From Denitromonas sp. (GTDB taxonomy: Bacteria; Pseudomonadota; Gammaproteobacteria; Burkholderiales; Rhodocyclaceae): a stretch of DNA of 64,000 nt. The notes under the pieces are model-generated. The model was not told where the DNA came from. It worked only from the letters and a program-made list of their open reading frames with translations, and did not search any database. The stretch covers positions 2,494,001 to 2,558,000 of the forward strand of contig NZ_JAUCBR010000004.1 in NCBI RefSeq assembly GCF_034676725.1, written 5' to 3'. Position 1 is the first letter of the stretch. Each line of letters starts with the position of its first letter. Both the position numbers and the translations under genes were made by a program. Below are positions 7,558 through 15,734 of the stretch, piece by piece.

Positions 7558-9068
7558 CTGCCGCGACGGCACCGTTACCCGAAAACGCCCTGCGAGAGCT
7601 TGACTACTCGCAGGTCGATGTCGCCCGCCTGATCGGCGAATTGCGCCAGGCCTTGCCGCCGGTTGCCTTGCTGCATGATCACGAAGACATGCGGCCCTAC
7701 GAATGCGATGGGCTGAGCATCTACCGCCAGGTGCCGCTGGCCGTGGCCCTGCCCGGCACCGAGGCCGAGGTGGCGGCGGTGCTCAAGATCTGCCACGCCG
7801 CCGGCGTGCCGGTGGTGGCGCGCGGCGCGGGCACCGGCCTGTCGGGCGGCGCCCTGCCACATGCGCACGGGGTGCTGCTGTCGCTGGCGCGGATGAACAA
7901 GATCCTCGGCATCGACCCGCTGGCGCGCACGGCGGTGGTGCAGCCCGGCGTGCGCAACCTGCGTATCTCGGAGGAGGCGGCCGCCCACGGGTTGTACTAC
8001 GCGCCCGATCCGTCCTCGCAGATCGCCTGTTCGATCGGTGGCAACGTGGCCGAAAACGCCGGCGGGGTGCATTGCCTCAAGTACGGCCTGACGGTGCATA
8101 ACGTGCTGCGGGTGCGCGGGGTGACCATCGACGGCGAGGTCGTCGAGATCGGCAATCACGGTCTGGATGCGCCCGGCTACGACCTGCTGGCGCTGATGCA
8201 CGGCTCGGAGGGGATGCTCGCGGTGGTCACCGAAATCACCGTCAAGCTCACGCCCAAGCCGCAGTTCGCGCAGTGCGTGCTGGCCGCCTTCGACGACGTG
8301 ATCAAGGCCGGCGAGGCGGTGGCCGGCGTGATCGCCGCCGGCATCATCCCGGCCGGGCTGGAGATGATGGACCAGCCCGCTACGGCCGCGGTCGAGGCCT
8401 TCGTGCATGCCGGCTACCCGCTGGATGCGGCGGCCATCCTGCTGTGCGAGTCGGACGGCACCCCCGAGGAGGTGGCCGAGGAAATCGGGCGCATGCAGGC
8501 GGTGCTCGAGTCCCACGGGGCGACCGAGATCCGCATCTCCCGTGACGAAGCCGAGCGGCTGCGCTTCTGGGCCGGCCGCAAGGCCGCCTTCCCGGCGGCG
8601 GGGCGGATCTCGGCCGACTACTACTGTATGGACGGCACCATCCCGCGCAAGCGCCTGGGCGAGATGCTCACCGCCATCCAGGGCATGGAGAAGACTTACG
8701 GCCTGCGCTGCATCAACGTGTTCCATGCCGGCGACGGCAACATGCACCCGCTGATCCTGTTCGATGCCAACGTGCCGGGCGAACTCGAGCGTGCGGAGGA
8801 ATTCGGCGCCGCCATCCTCGATCTGTCGGTCGACCTGGGCGGCACGATCACCGGCGAGCACGGCGTCGGCATCGAGAAAATCAACCAGATGTGCCGCCAG
8901 TTCAGCGTCGATGAGCGCCAGATCTTCTTCCGCGTGAAGGCCGCATTCGACCCGAAAGGGCTGCTCAATCCCGGTAAGGCCATCCCGTCCATGAACCGCT
9001 GCGCCGAGTTCGGCCGCATGCACGTGCAGGGCGGGCAGGTGCCGCATCCGGAGATCGAACGGTTCTGA
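7554..9068 (+). CDS. glcD: Glycolate oxidase, FAD-linked subunit GlcD
   Basis: FAD-dependent 2-hydroxyacid dehydrogenase subunit, oxidising glycolate to glyoxylate at the membrane with GlcE and GlcF. The 504-residue protein has the PCMH-type FAD-binding domain (VPVVARGAGTGLSGG; DPSSQIACSIGGNVAENAGG; VHCLKYGLT) and the C-terminal cap with NVFHAGDGNMHP and GTITGEHGVG, both hallmarks of GlcD. The start is the ATG overlapping the regulator's stop, preceded by AGGAGG. Length matches E. coli GlcD (499). The stop overlaps the next ATG as ATGA. Confidence 0.95.
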   Translation: MTAATAPLPENALRELDYSQVDVARLIGELRQALPPVALLHDHEDMRPYECDGLSIYRQVPLAVALPGTEAEVAAVLKICHAAGVPVVARGAGTGLSGGALPHAHGVLLSLARMNKILGIDPLARTAVVQPGVRNLRISEEAAAHGLYYAPDPSSQIACSIGGNVAENAGGVHCLKYGLTVHNVLRVRGVTIDGEVVEIGNHGLDAPGYDLLALMHGSEGMLAVVTEITVKLTPKPQFAQCVLAAFDDVIKAGEAVAGVIAAGIIPAGLEMMDQPATAAVEAFVHAGYPLDAAAILLCESDGTPEEVAEEIGRMQAVLESHGATEIRISRDEAERLRFWAGRKAAFPAAGRISADYYCMDGTIPRKRLGEMLTAIQGMEKTYGLRCINVFHAGDGNMHPLILFDANVPGELERAEEFGAAILDLSVDLGGTITGEHGVGIEKINQMCRQFSVDERQIFFRVKAAFDPKGLLNPGKAIPSMNRCAEFGRMHVQGGQVPHPEIERF

Positions 9069-9196
9069 TGACCAAGGGCTGGCTCCAGTTCCTGCTGGTC
9101 GCTGTACCGGTATTGGGGCTGATTGGCGCCTGGGCGACTTTGCGCGCCTGGCCAAAAGAGGGGCGCGACGCGCGCGAGAAGGACGAGGGCAAGTGA
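9068..9196 (+). CDS. Small single-pass membrane protein between glcD and glcE
   Basis: A 42-codon ORF starts on ATG at 9068 within the glcD stop (ATGA) and ends on TGA at 9194-9196 within the glcE start (TGATG). The product begins MTKGWLQFLLVAVPVLGLIGA, one hydrophobic segment of about 20 residues, followed by a charged tail (KEGRDAREKDEGK), so it should be a single-pass protein with the tail in the cytoplasm by the positive-inside rule. Being joined on both sides by stop/start overlaps argues that it is translated. No known family recognised; a role in holding the GlcDEF complex at the membrane or in quinone coupling is only a guess. Confidence 0.65.
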   Translation: MTKGWLQFLLVAVPVLGLIGAWATLRAWPKEGRDAREKDEGK

Positions 9197-10260
9197 TGAC
9201 AGACATGGAACAGGGCTGGGCCGAGCAGATCCGGCAGGCGGCCGCGAACAACACCGCGCTGCGCATTCGAGGCAGCGGCAGCAAGGACTTCTACGGCCAG
9301 CAACTGGTGGGCGAGGTGCTCGACACCCGTGCCCATCGCGGCGTGATCGCCTACGAGCCGACCGAACTGGTGGTCAAGGTGCGGGCTGGTACGCCGCTGG
9401 CCGAGCTCGAAGCCTCGCTGGCCGCCGATGGCCAGATGCTTGGCTTCGAACCGCCGCATTTCGGTCCCGACGCCACCGTTGGCGGCTGTGTCGCGGCCGG
9501 CCTGTCGGGGCCGCGCCGGGCGAGTGCCGGTTCGGTGCGGGACTTCATGCTCGGGGTGACGCTGCTCGACGGCCGTGGCAAGCGCCTGCATTTTGGCGGC
9601 GAGGTGATGAAGAACGTCGCCGGCTACGACGTGGCCCGGCTGATGACCGGCAGCCTCGGCACGCTGGGCCTGCTGCTCGATGTGTCGATCAAGGTGTTGC
9701 CGCTGCCGGTGGCCGAGGCCACGCTGCGCTTCGAGATGGATGCGGTCGCGGCGGTGACGCAGATGAACACCTGGGGCGGCCAGCCTCTGCCGGTGTCGGC
9801 CTCCAGCTGGGTCGGCGGCGTGCTCACCCTGCGCCTGTCCGGCGCCGAGGCCGCGGTGAGCGCCGCGTGCCAGCGCCTCGGTGGCGAGCGCTTGAGCGAC
9901 GAGGCCGCGCGCACCCACTGGCAGGGGCTGCGCGAGCAGAGCCATGGCTTCTTTGGCGGCGAAGCGCCGCTGTGGCGTCTGTCGGTGCCGTCGGTGGCCG
10001 AGGCCACCGGTCTGGCCGGCTCGCAGCTGATCGAGTGGGGCGGCGCCCAGCGCTGGGTACGCACCGAACAGGACGCGGCCAGCGTGCGTGCCCGCGCCGA
10101 CGCGCTCAAGGGCCACGCCACCTTGTTCCGCGGGGCCGACAAGTCGGCCGGCGCCTTCCACCCCCTGCCGCCGGCGCTGCGCACCATCCATCAACGCCTC
10201 AAGCACAGCTTCGATCCGGACGGGGTATTTGGCCCGGGCCGGCTCTACGAAGGACTCTGA
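9196..10260 (+). CDS. glcE: Glycolate oxidase, FAD-binding subunit GlcE
   Basis: Second flavin subunit of glycolate oxidase. The 354 residues contain a reduced FAD_binding_4 domain (LRIRGSGSKDFYG; PHFGPDATVGGCVAAGLSGP; GEVMKNVAGYDVARLMTGSLGTLG) and end with DPDGVFGPGRLYEGL, the usual GlcE C-terminus. A GTG one codon earlier (9193) is in frame, but the ATG at 9196 overlaps the preceding stop and looks better. Four-gene coupling with glcD, the small ORF and glcF supports one complex. Confidence 0.93.
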   Translation: MTDMEQGWAEQIRQAAANNTALRIRGSGSKDFYGQQLVGEVLDTRAHRGVIAYEPTELVVKVRAGTPLAELEASLAADGQMLGFEPPHFGPDATVGGCVAAGLSGPRRASAGSVRDFMLGVTLLDGRGKRLHFGGEVMKNVAGYDVARLMTGSLGTLGLLLDVSIKVLPLPVAEATLRFEMDAVAAVTQMNTWGGQPLPVSASSWVGGVLTLRLSGAEAAVSAACQRLGGERLSDEAARTHWQGLREQSHGFFGGEAPLWRLSVPSVAEATGLAGSQLIEWGGAQRWVRTEQDAASVRARADALKGHATLFRGADKSAGAFHPLPPALRTIHQRLKHSFDPDGVFGPGRLYEGL

Positions 10261-10263
10261 GCC

Positions 10264-11502
10264 ATGCAGACTCAACTCGCTGATTTCATCAAGGACACCG
10301 ACGCCGGCCGCGAGGCCGACGCCATCTTGCGCAACTGTGTGCACTGCGGTTTCTGCACCGCCACCTGTCCGACCTACCAGTTGCTCGGCGACGAGCTGGA
10401 CGGCCCGCGCGGGCGCATCTACCTGATCAAGCAGATGCTCGAAGGCCAGCCGGTGACCGAAAAGACCCGCCTGCACCTCGATCGCTGCCTGACCTGCCGC
10501 GCCTGCGAAACCACCTGTCCGTCGGGGGTGGCCTATGGCCGGCTGGTGGACCTGGGCCGGGTGATTGTCGAGCAGAAGGTGCCGCGCACCGGCACCGACA
10601 AGGCCGTGCGCTGGCTGCTGCGCGAGTTCGTGCCGCGGCCGCGGCTGTTCGGCGCGGCGATGGCCATGGGCCGCCTGGCCCGGCCGCTGCTGCCCAAGGT
10701 GATTGCCGACAAGGTGCCGGTGGCCACGCCCGCCGGGCGCTGGCCCGAGGCGCGTCACGCCCGCAAGATGCTGTCGCTGGCCGGCTGCGCCCAGCCGGCG
10801 ATGGCGCCGTCGATCAATGCCGCCACGGCGCGGGTGCTCGACGCGGTCGGCATTTCGCTGGTCCAGCTTGGCGGCACCGGCTGCTGTGGCGCGGTGCGCC
10901 ACCACCTCAACGACCATGCCGGTGGCAAGGACGACGCGCGCCGCAACATCGACACCTGGTGGCCGATGATCGAGGCCGGCGAGATCGAGGCGATCGTCAT
11001 GACCGCCTCGGGCTGCGGCGTACAGGTCAAGGACTACGGCCATTTCCTGGCTTCGGACCCGGCCTATGCGGCCAAGGCGGCACGGGTGTCGGAGCTGACC
11101 CGCGATGTGGCCGAGATCGTGGCCGATGAGCTCGACGCGCTCAAGGCCTGCCTGCCGGCGCCGCCCGAGACGCTCACGCCGCTGGCCTTTCATGCGCCAT
11201 GCACCCTGCAGCACGGCCTGAAGGTCAGGGGCAAGGTCGAGGCGATCATGGCCGCGGCGGGCTATGCGCCCACGCCGGTGAAGGATGCCCACCTGTGCTG
11301 CGGCTCGGCAGGCACCTACTCGCTGCTGCAACCGGCGTTGTCGAAAACCCTGCGTGACAACAAGCTGGCGGCCTTGCAGGCCGGCGGCGCCAAGCGCATC
11401 GCCTCGGCCAACATCGGCTGCATCACCCACCTGCAGACGGGCACCGACACGCCGGTGCAGCACTGGGTGGAACTGGTCGATGCGCGCCTGATGTCGCGCT
11501 GA
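10264..11502 (+). CDS. glcF: Glycolate oxidase, iron-sulfur subunit GlcF
   Basis: Passes electrons from GlcD/GlcE to the quinone pool. The 412-residue protein has two [4Fe-4S] ferredoxin motifs (CVHCGFCTATCP near residue 22 and CLTCRACETTCP near residue 76) and two CCG domains (GGTGCCGAVRHH and HLCCGSAGTYS) typical of GlcF and heterodisulfide-reductase-like subunits. Length agrees with E. coli GlcF (407). It begins three bases after glcE and is the last gene of the operon. Confidence 0.95.
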   Translation: MQTQLADFIKDTDAGREADAILRNCVHCGFCTATCPTYQLLGDELDGPRGRIYLIKQMLEGQPVTEKTRLHLDRCLTCRACETTCPSGVAYGRLVDLGRVIVEQKVPRTGTDKAVRWLLREFVPRPRLFGAAMAMGRLARPLLPKVIADKVPVATPAGRWPEARHARKMLSLAGCAQPAMAPSINAATARVLDAVGISLVQLGGTGCCGAVRHHLNDHAGGKDDARRNIDTWWPMIEAGEIEAIVMTASGCGVQVKDYGHFLASDPAYAAKAARVSELTRDVAEIVADELDALKACLPAPPETLTPLAFHAPCTLQHGLKVRGKVEAIMAAAGYAPTPVKDAHLCCGSAGTYSLLQPALSKTLRDNKLAALQAGGAKRIASANIGCITHLQTGTDTPVQHWVELVDARLMSR

Positions 11503-11507
11503 CCCGT

Positions 11508-11575
11508 CGCTGCCGGGTGTGACATAGCACACGCCCGGCAGCGCAAAACGCTCAAGACGGCGCGCCCCGCGCCGT
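11508..11575. terminator. Two hairpins between convergent glcF and maoC-like gene
   Basis: First hairpin at 11508-11543: CGCTGCCGGG...TGTG pairs with CACACGCCCGGCAGCG with a two-base bulge. Second at 11557-11575: ACGGCGCG-CCC-CGCGCCGT. No T run follows on the plus strand; on the minus strand the second stem is followed by CTTGAGCGTTTTG. They probably end both transcripts, though they do not fit the classic intrinsic terminator well. Confidence 0.45.
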
Positions 11576-11672
11576 TACAGCGGGGCATGAAGCTCGTCTC
11601 TGCGTCCTCGCGCCCGGCTGGCGCCGCTTGTCCAGTGGCGGCAGGAGCGCGTCCATGCGCTGCGTGACGCCC

Positions 11673-12110
11673 CTAGCCGTTGTTGCCGATCAGCATGCTC
11701 GCTTCGGCCTCGGCGACGACCTCGCCGGCCTGGTTGGTACACACCCCGCTGAGCACCACAATGCCCGCATCATGCTTTGGCTTGGGGGTCAGCTCGGTGA
11801 CCGTCCAGGCGATGGTGAGCGTGTCGCCGGCGCGCACCGGCGCCTTGAAGCGCGAGGTGTGCTCCAGGTAGGCGTGGGCCGTCCCGTGAAACAGCATCCC
11901 CAGTGCCGCCGCCATGAACGAGGTGGTCAGGTAGCCGTGGGCAATGCGCCCGCCAAAACGGCTGCCCTCGGCCATGGTCTGGTTGACATGCAGGGGGTTG
12001 AAATCGCCGAACAGGCCGGCGCCGAGGACGAGATGGGTTTCCGTGAGGGTCATGCTGCTTTCGAAGCAGGTGCCGACCGAAACTTCGTTGAATCCGCGAC
12101 CAAGTTGCAT
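11673..12110 (-). CDS. MaoC-like (R)-specific enoyl-CoA hydratase family protein
   Basis: The 145-residue hot-dog protein has the hydratase-2 motif GDFNPLHVNQTMA (catalytic D and H) and RFGGRIAHGYLTTSFMAA. Such single-domain MaoC proteins hydrate trans-2-enoyl-CoA in PHA or fatty acid metabolism; the precise substrate cannot be told. I chose the ATG at 12110 (MQLGRGFNEVSVG) because it fits the family N-terminus, whereas the longer frame runs into the upstream divergent gene region. It stands alone, convergent to glcF. Confidence 0.85.
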   Translation of the reverse strand: MQLGRGFNEVSVGTCFESSMTLTETHLVLGAGLFGDFNPLHVNQTMAEGSRFGGRIAHGYLTTSFMAAALGMLFHGTAHAYLEHTSRFKAPVRAGDTLTIAWTVTELTPKPKHDAGIVVLSGVCTNQAGEVVAEAEASMLIGNNG

Positions 12111-12237
12111 GGCGTATGTATTCCGGTAGATGCGAGTTGGGAGTCGACACGTTACCATGCGTTTCCGCCGCGCCGCGGTCGAACAAGAACAAGGCCCGAT
12201 GCGGGCTGCCACCGAATTGAAGAGCACGGCACTTTCT

Positions 12238-13017
12238 ATGGCACTGAAGGTTGAAACCTGCGTCGCCCGTCACCAGGGCGATCGCGTCGAACAACAGGAT
12301 CGCGTGTCGATCTTCGGTCACCCGGACCGCCCCGGCATGATGATGGCCGTCCTCGCCGACGGCATGGGCGGCCACACCGGTGGGGCGATGGCGGCCGAGC
12401 AGGTGCTGCTCAAGGCGAAGCAGAACTTCGAGGCCTTCGCGCCGCGTGAAGAGACGCCGGAGATGCTGTTGACCAGCATCGTCCACGAGAGCCACCTGGT
12501 GATCAAGCTGACCCGCTTCACCAGCGAGCAGGATCCGCACAGCACCGCGGTGGCCTTCCTCCTGCAGCCGGATCGCGCCGACTGGGTGCATTGCGGCGAT
12601 TCACGCTTCTACCACTACCGTGGCGACCAGCTGGTGTACCGCAGCCCCGACCATTCGCTGGTGGGCGAGTTGCAGCGCAAGGGGCGGCTCAACGAGGCCG
12701 GCGCCCTGACCCATCCGCACCGCAACGTGCTGCTCTCCTGCCTCGGCAGCGAGCGTGAGCCGCGGGTCGATCTGGGCGGCGTGGCGCCGCTGGTGGGCGG
12801 TGACAACTTCCTGCTGTGCTCGGACGGGGTGTGGGCCTACTTCACCGATCAGGAGATCGGCGCCATCCTGGCCACCATGAATGCGCGCGATGCCTGCCAG
12901 GCGCTGATCTCGCAGGCGCGCGAACGCGCCAAGGGCGAGGGCGACAACCTGTCGCTGGCGGTGGTGCGGCTGATCGACGTGGCCCCCGAGCTGCCGGCGT
13001 CGGGGCGGCTGCACTGA
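12238..13017 (+). CDS. PP2C-type serine/threonine protein phosphatase
   Basis: Metal-dependent phosphatase of about 259 residues, cytoplasmic. The PPM motifs are present: DRVSIF with early acidic residue, LADGMGGHTGG, CGDSRFYHYR, LLCSDGVW and GDNLSLAVV, covering the aspartates that bind the two metals. Such stand-alone enzymes usually partner a Hanks-type kinase or regulate type VI secretion; no kinase is nearby. Start is uncertain: ATG at 12199 would add 13 residues and has AAGG just upstream, while the ATG at 12238 (MALKVETCVARHQGDR) best fits the domain boundary. Confidence 0.88.
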   Translation: MALKVETCVARHQGDRVEQQDRVSIFGHPDRPGMMMAVLADGMGGHTGGAMAAEQVLLKAKQNFEAFAPREETPEMLLTSIVHESHLVIKLTRFTSEQDPHSTAVAFLLQPDRADWVHCGDSRFYHYRGDQLVYRSPDHSLVGELQRKGRLNEAGALTHPHRNVLLSCLGSEREPRVDLGGVAPLVGGDNFLLCSDGVWAYFTDQEIGAILATMNARDACQALISQARERAKGEGDNLSLAVVRLIDVAPELPASGRLH

Positions 13018-13023
13018 CGCGGC

Positions 13024-14106
13024 TTACTCGCCCCTGGCATTGAGCCACTTGCGCCGCCAGAAAATGGTGGCCAGCACGGTGGCGGTGACGGCCATCAGGC
13101 TGATCGCCAGCCAGAAGCCGTCGTGGACATCGCGCCAGGGCATGTCCTGGAAGTTCATGCCGAAGATGCCGGCGATCAGTGATGCGGGCAGGAACAGCGT
13201 GGTCAGCACCGCCAGGATGCGCACTTCGAGGTTCAGCCGGTTGCTGACGCTCGACAGGTAGATCTCGAGCGCACCGCCGAGCACATCACGCAGGCTCTCG
13301 AGCCCTTCCTGGATGTGCATGGTGTGGTCGAGCACGTCCCGCAAATAGGGCCGGACATCATTGCCGAAGTACGGACTCTCCCCCCGGCTGAGCGTCATCA
13401 GTACTTCACGCAAGGGGGTGATCGCGCGGCGGATGGTCTGCACCTCGTGACGCAAGGCGTTGATGGTGCGCAGCACCGTCGGGGACGGGTGCGCGAGCAC
13501 GGCGTCTTCGACCGGCGCGGCCGCTGCGTCGAGGTGCTCGACGACCACGAAGTAGCGGTCGACGATGCTGTCGATCAGGGCGTGGGCCAGGTGGTCGATC
13601 GACTTGTTGCGCAGCGGGGTGCCGGCGGCGCGCAGGCGCTCGCGGACCGGCTCGAAGACGCCGGTCGAGCGCTCCTGGAACGACAGCACGAAGTTGCGCC
13701 CCAGCACCAGGCTGATCTGGTCCGACTCCAGCGTCTGGCTGGCGTCGTCCCAGGCGAACAGCCGCATCACGCAGAACAGCACGTTGCCATAGTCCTCGAC
13801 CTTGGCGCGCTGCTCGGTGTTGAGGATGTCTTCGAGAATCAGCGGATGCAGGTTGAACTGCTTGCCGAGCCGGCTGAGCAGCGCGGTGTCGTGCAGGCCG
13901 CGGATGTCCAGCCAGGTGTAATCGTGCGGGCCGGGGCTGGCCGCGTCGAACTGGCTCGACGACAGCACCTGCTCGGTGCATTCGGCCGCGTTGTAGCTGA
14001 TCGAGCTGAGCGTGGTCTGTGCCGAGCGCAGCTCGCCGACATGCACCAGGGCGCCAGGCGGCAGGCCGGCCTTACGGCTTCGGGAGGCGGCGCGTTTCTT
14101 TTTCAT
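13024..14106 (-). CDS. corA: CorA-family magnesium/cobalt transporter
   Basis: Pentameric inner-membrane channel for Mg2+ and related ions. The 360-residue protein has a long cytoplasmic N-domain and stalk helix and two C-terminal helices, the first ending in the signature GMN (IAGIFGMNFQDMP), followed by a short basic tail. I use the ATG at 14106 (MKKKRAAS), with AAGGA ten bases upstream, over the ATG at 14163, which has no ribosome binding site. It could be a ZntB-like exporter, but the GMNFQDMP context favours CorA. Its stop lies six bases from the convergent PP2C stop. Confidence 0.9.
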   Translation of the reverse strand: MKKKRAASRSRKAGLPPGALVHVGELRSAQTTLSSISYNAAECTEQVLSSSQFDAASPGPHDYTWLDIRGLHDTALLSRLGKQFNLHPLILEDILNTEQRAKVEDYGNVLFCVMRLFAWDDASQTLESDQISLVLGRNFVLSFQERSTGVFEPVRERLRAAGTPLRNKSIDHLAHALIDSIVDRYFVVVEHLDAAAAPVEDAVLAHPSPTVLRTINALRHEVQTIRRAITPLREVLMTLSRGESPYFGNDVRPYLRDVLDHTMHIQEGLESLRDVLGGALEIYLSSVSNRLNLEVRILAVLTTLFLPASLIAGIFGMNFQDMPWRDVHDGFWLAISLMAVTATVLATIFWRRKWLNARGE

Positions 14107-14294
14107 CGGGACGCTGTCCTTGGTGTTCGGGCGTGTTACGGTCGCAGTGACAGGTTTTACCATGCCGGGTGATTCAGTATGATGCCTGTTACGGGGAGCA
14201 GTCGCCCATCATGCCGGCCCGCGATTGGGAGAGGTGCCGAAGCAGAAGATGACCACCCGACGGTTTGATATCCACTGCAGACAGGGAGTGTTAC

Positions 14295-15419
14295 ATGCCA
14301 CTGGTGATTGGTGTAGCGGCGGAGACGACGCCTGGAGAGCGACGGCTCTCGGTCGTTCCGGACGTGGTCAAGAAGTATCTGGCGCTGGGCGCCGAGGTCG
14401 TCATGCAGAAGGGCGCGGGCTTGCCGGCGCATTTCCGCGACGAGGCATTCGAGTCGGTGACCTGGGTCGATGAGGACGTCGATGTCTGCGCCGCAGCCGA
14501 CATCCTGCTCGGCGTGCAGCCGCCATCGCTCAAGCGTATCGGCAAGCTCAAGCCGGGCGCCGTGGTGCTCGGCTTCCTGCAACCGTGGTTCGACGCCAAG
14601 CGCGCCGAGCGCCTGATGGAACGCAACATCACGTCGTTTGCGCTCGAACTGCTGCCGCGTATTTCCCGCTCGCAGAGCATGGACGGGCTGTCCTCGCAGG
14701 CGGCGGTGGCCGGCTACGAGTGTGCGCTGATCGCCGCCGACCACTCGCCCAAGTTCTTCCCCATGCTCACCTACGCGGCGGGCACCATCCGCCCGGCCAA
14801 GGTGCTGGTGATCGGTGCCGGTGTGGCGGGCCTGCAGGCCATTGCCACCGCACGGCGTATCGGCGCCATGGTCGAAGCCTACGATGTGCGTCCCGAGACC
14901 CGCGAGCAGATCGAATCGCTCGGTGCCAAATTTGTCGACACCGGTGTGTCGGCGGCCGGCCTGGGCGGCTATGCCCGTGAGCTGACCGACGAAGAAAAGG
15001 CCAAGCAGGCCGAGAAACTCGCCAAGGCGGTGTCCCAGTGCGACGCGCTGATCACCACCGCGGCCATCCCCGGCAAGAAGGCGCCGGTGATCATCACCGC
15101 CGCCATGGTCGCCGGCATGAAGCCGGGTGCCGTGGTGGTCGACATGGCCGCCGAGAGCGGCGGCAACGTCGAGGGCACGGTGGCCGGTGAGAAGACCTGG
15201 GTCAATGACGTGCTCATCGTCGGCCCGACCCACATCACCAGCCGCATGCCGGTGCATGCCTCCGAGATGTACGCCAAGAACCTGTTCAACTTCATCAGCC
15301 CCTTCATCAAGGACGGGGTGCTGACGATGGACTGGGACGACGAAGTGATGGCCGGCTGCTGCCTCACCCACGAAGGGCAACTGCGTCACGCGGGTGTCAA
15401 ACAGATTCTCGGCCTGTAA
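14295..15419 (+). CDS. pntAA: NAD(P) transhydrogenase subunit alpha, part 1
   Basis: NAD(H)-binding domain I of proton-translocating transhydrogenase, which makes NADPH at the cost of the proton gradient. The 374-residue product starts MPLVIGVAAETTPGERR, contains the loop region and a Rossmann fold (VLVIGAGVAGLQAIATARRIGAMVEAYD as two motifs) and lacks membrane helices, as expected for a split alpha subunit. AGGGAG seven bases before the ATG fixes the start. It is the first gene of a three-gene operon of Rhodospirillum type. Confidence 0.95.
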   Translation: MPLVIGVAAETTPGERRLSVVPDVVKKYLALGAEVVMQKGAGLPAHFRDEAFESVTWVDEDVDVCAAADILLGVQPPSLKRIGKLKPGAVVLGFLQPWFDAKRAERLMERNITSFALELLPRISRSQSMDGLSSQAAVAGYECALIAADHSPKFFPMLTYAAGTIRPAKVLVIGAGVAGLQAIATARRIGAMVEAYDVRPETREQIESLGAKFVDTGVSAAGLGGYARELTDEEKAKQAEKLAKAVSQCDALITTAAIPGKKAPVIITAAMVAGMKPGAVVVDMAAESGGNVEGTVAGEKTWVNDVLIVGPTHITSRMPVHASEMYAKNLFNFISPFIKDGVLTMDWDDEVMAGCCLTHEGQLRHAGVKQILGL

Positions 15420-15434
15420 CCGGAGGGTACGATC

Positions 15435-15734
15435 ATGGAAGGCATTGTTTACCTGTACGTTTTCGTGCTGGCGGCGTTTACCGGCTACGAAGTCATCTCG
15501 CGTGTGCCGGTGATCCTGCACACCCCGCTGATGTCCGGCTCCAACTTCATCCACGGTGTGGTGCTGATCGGCGCCATGGTGGTGATGGGGCATGCGGACC
15601 CCGACAGCCCCTTGCAACTGACCCTCGGCTTCTTCGCCGTGCTGCTCGGCGCGGCCAACGCCGCCGGCGGCTATGTGGTGACCGAACGCATGCTCGCGAT
15701 GTTCAAGGCCGGCAAGAAGAAGGGGGCCGAATAA
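15435..15734 (+). CDS. pntAB: NAD(P) transhydrogenase subunit alpha, part 2
   Basis: A 99-residue membrane protein carrying the helices that in E. coli are the C-terminal part of PntA: hydrophobic stretches around residues 1-20, 35-55 and 60-85, with the conserved TPLMSGSN and NAAGGYVVTERML. It starts 15 bases after pntAA and overlaps pntB by one base (TAATG), so the three subunits are made together. Confidence 0.93.
   Translation: MEGIVYLYVFVLAAFTGYEVISRVPVILHTPLMSGSNFIHGVVLIGAMVVMGHADPDSPLQLTLGFFAVLLGAANAAGGYVVTERMLAMFKAGKKKGAE

Noticed and set aside
8965..11532. 855-codon minus-strand ORF opposite glcDEF
   Set aside because: Antisense to three certain genes with Fe-S and FAD motifs; the product looks like random GC-rich translation.
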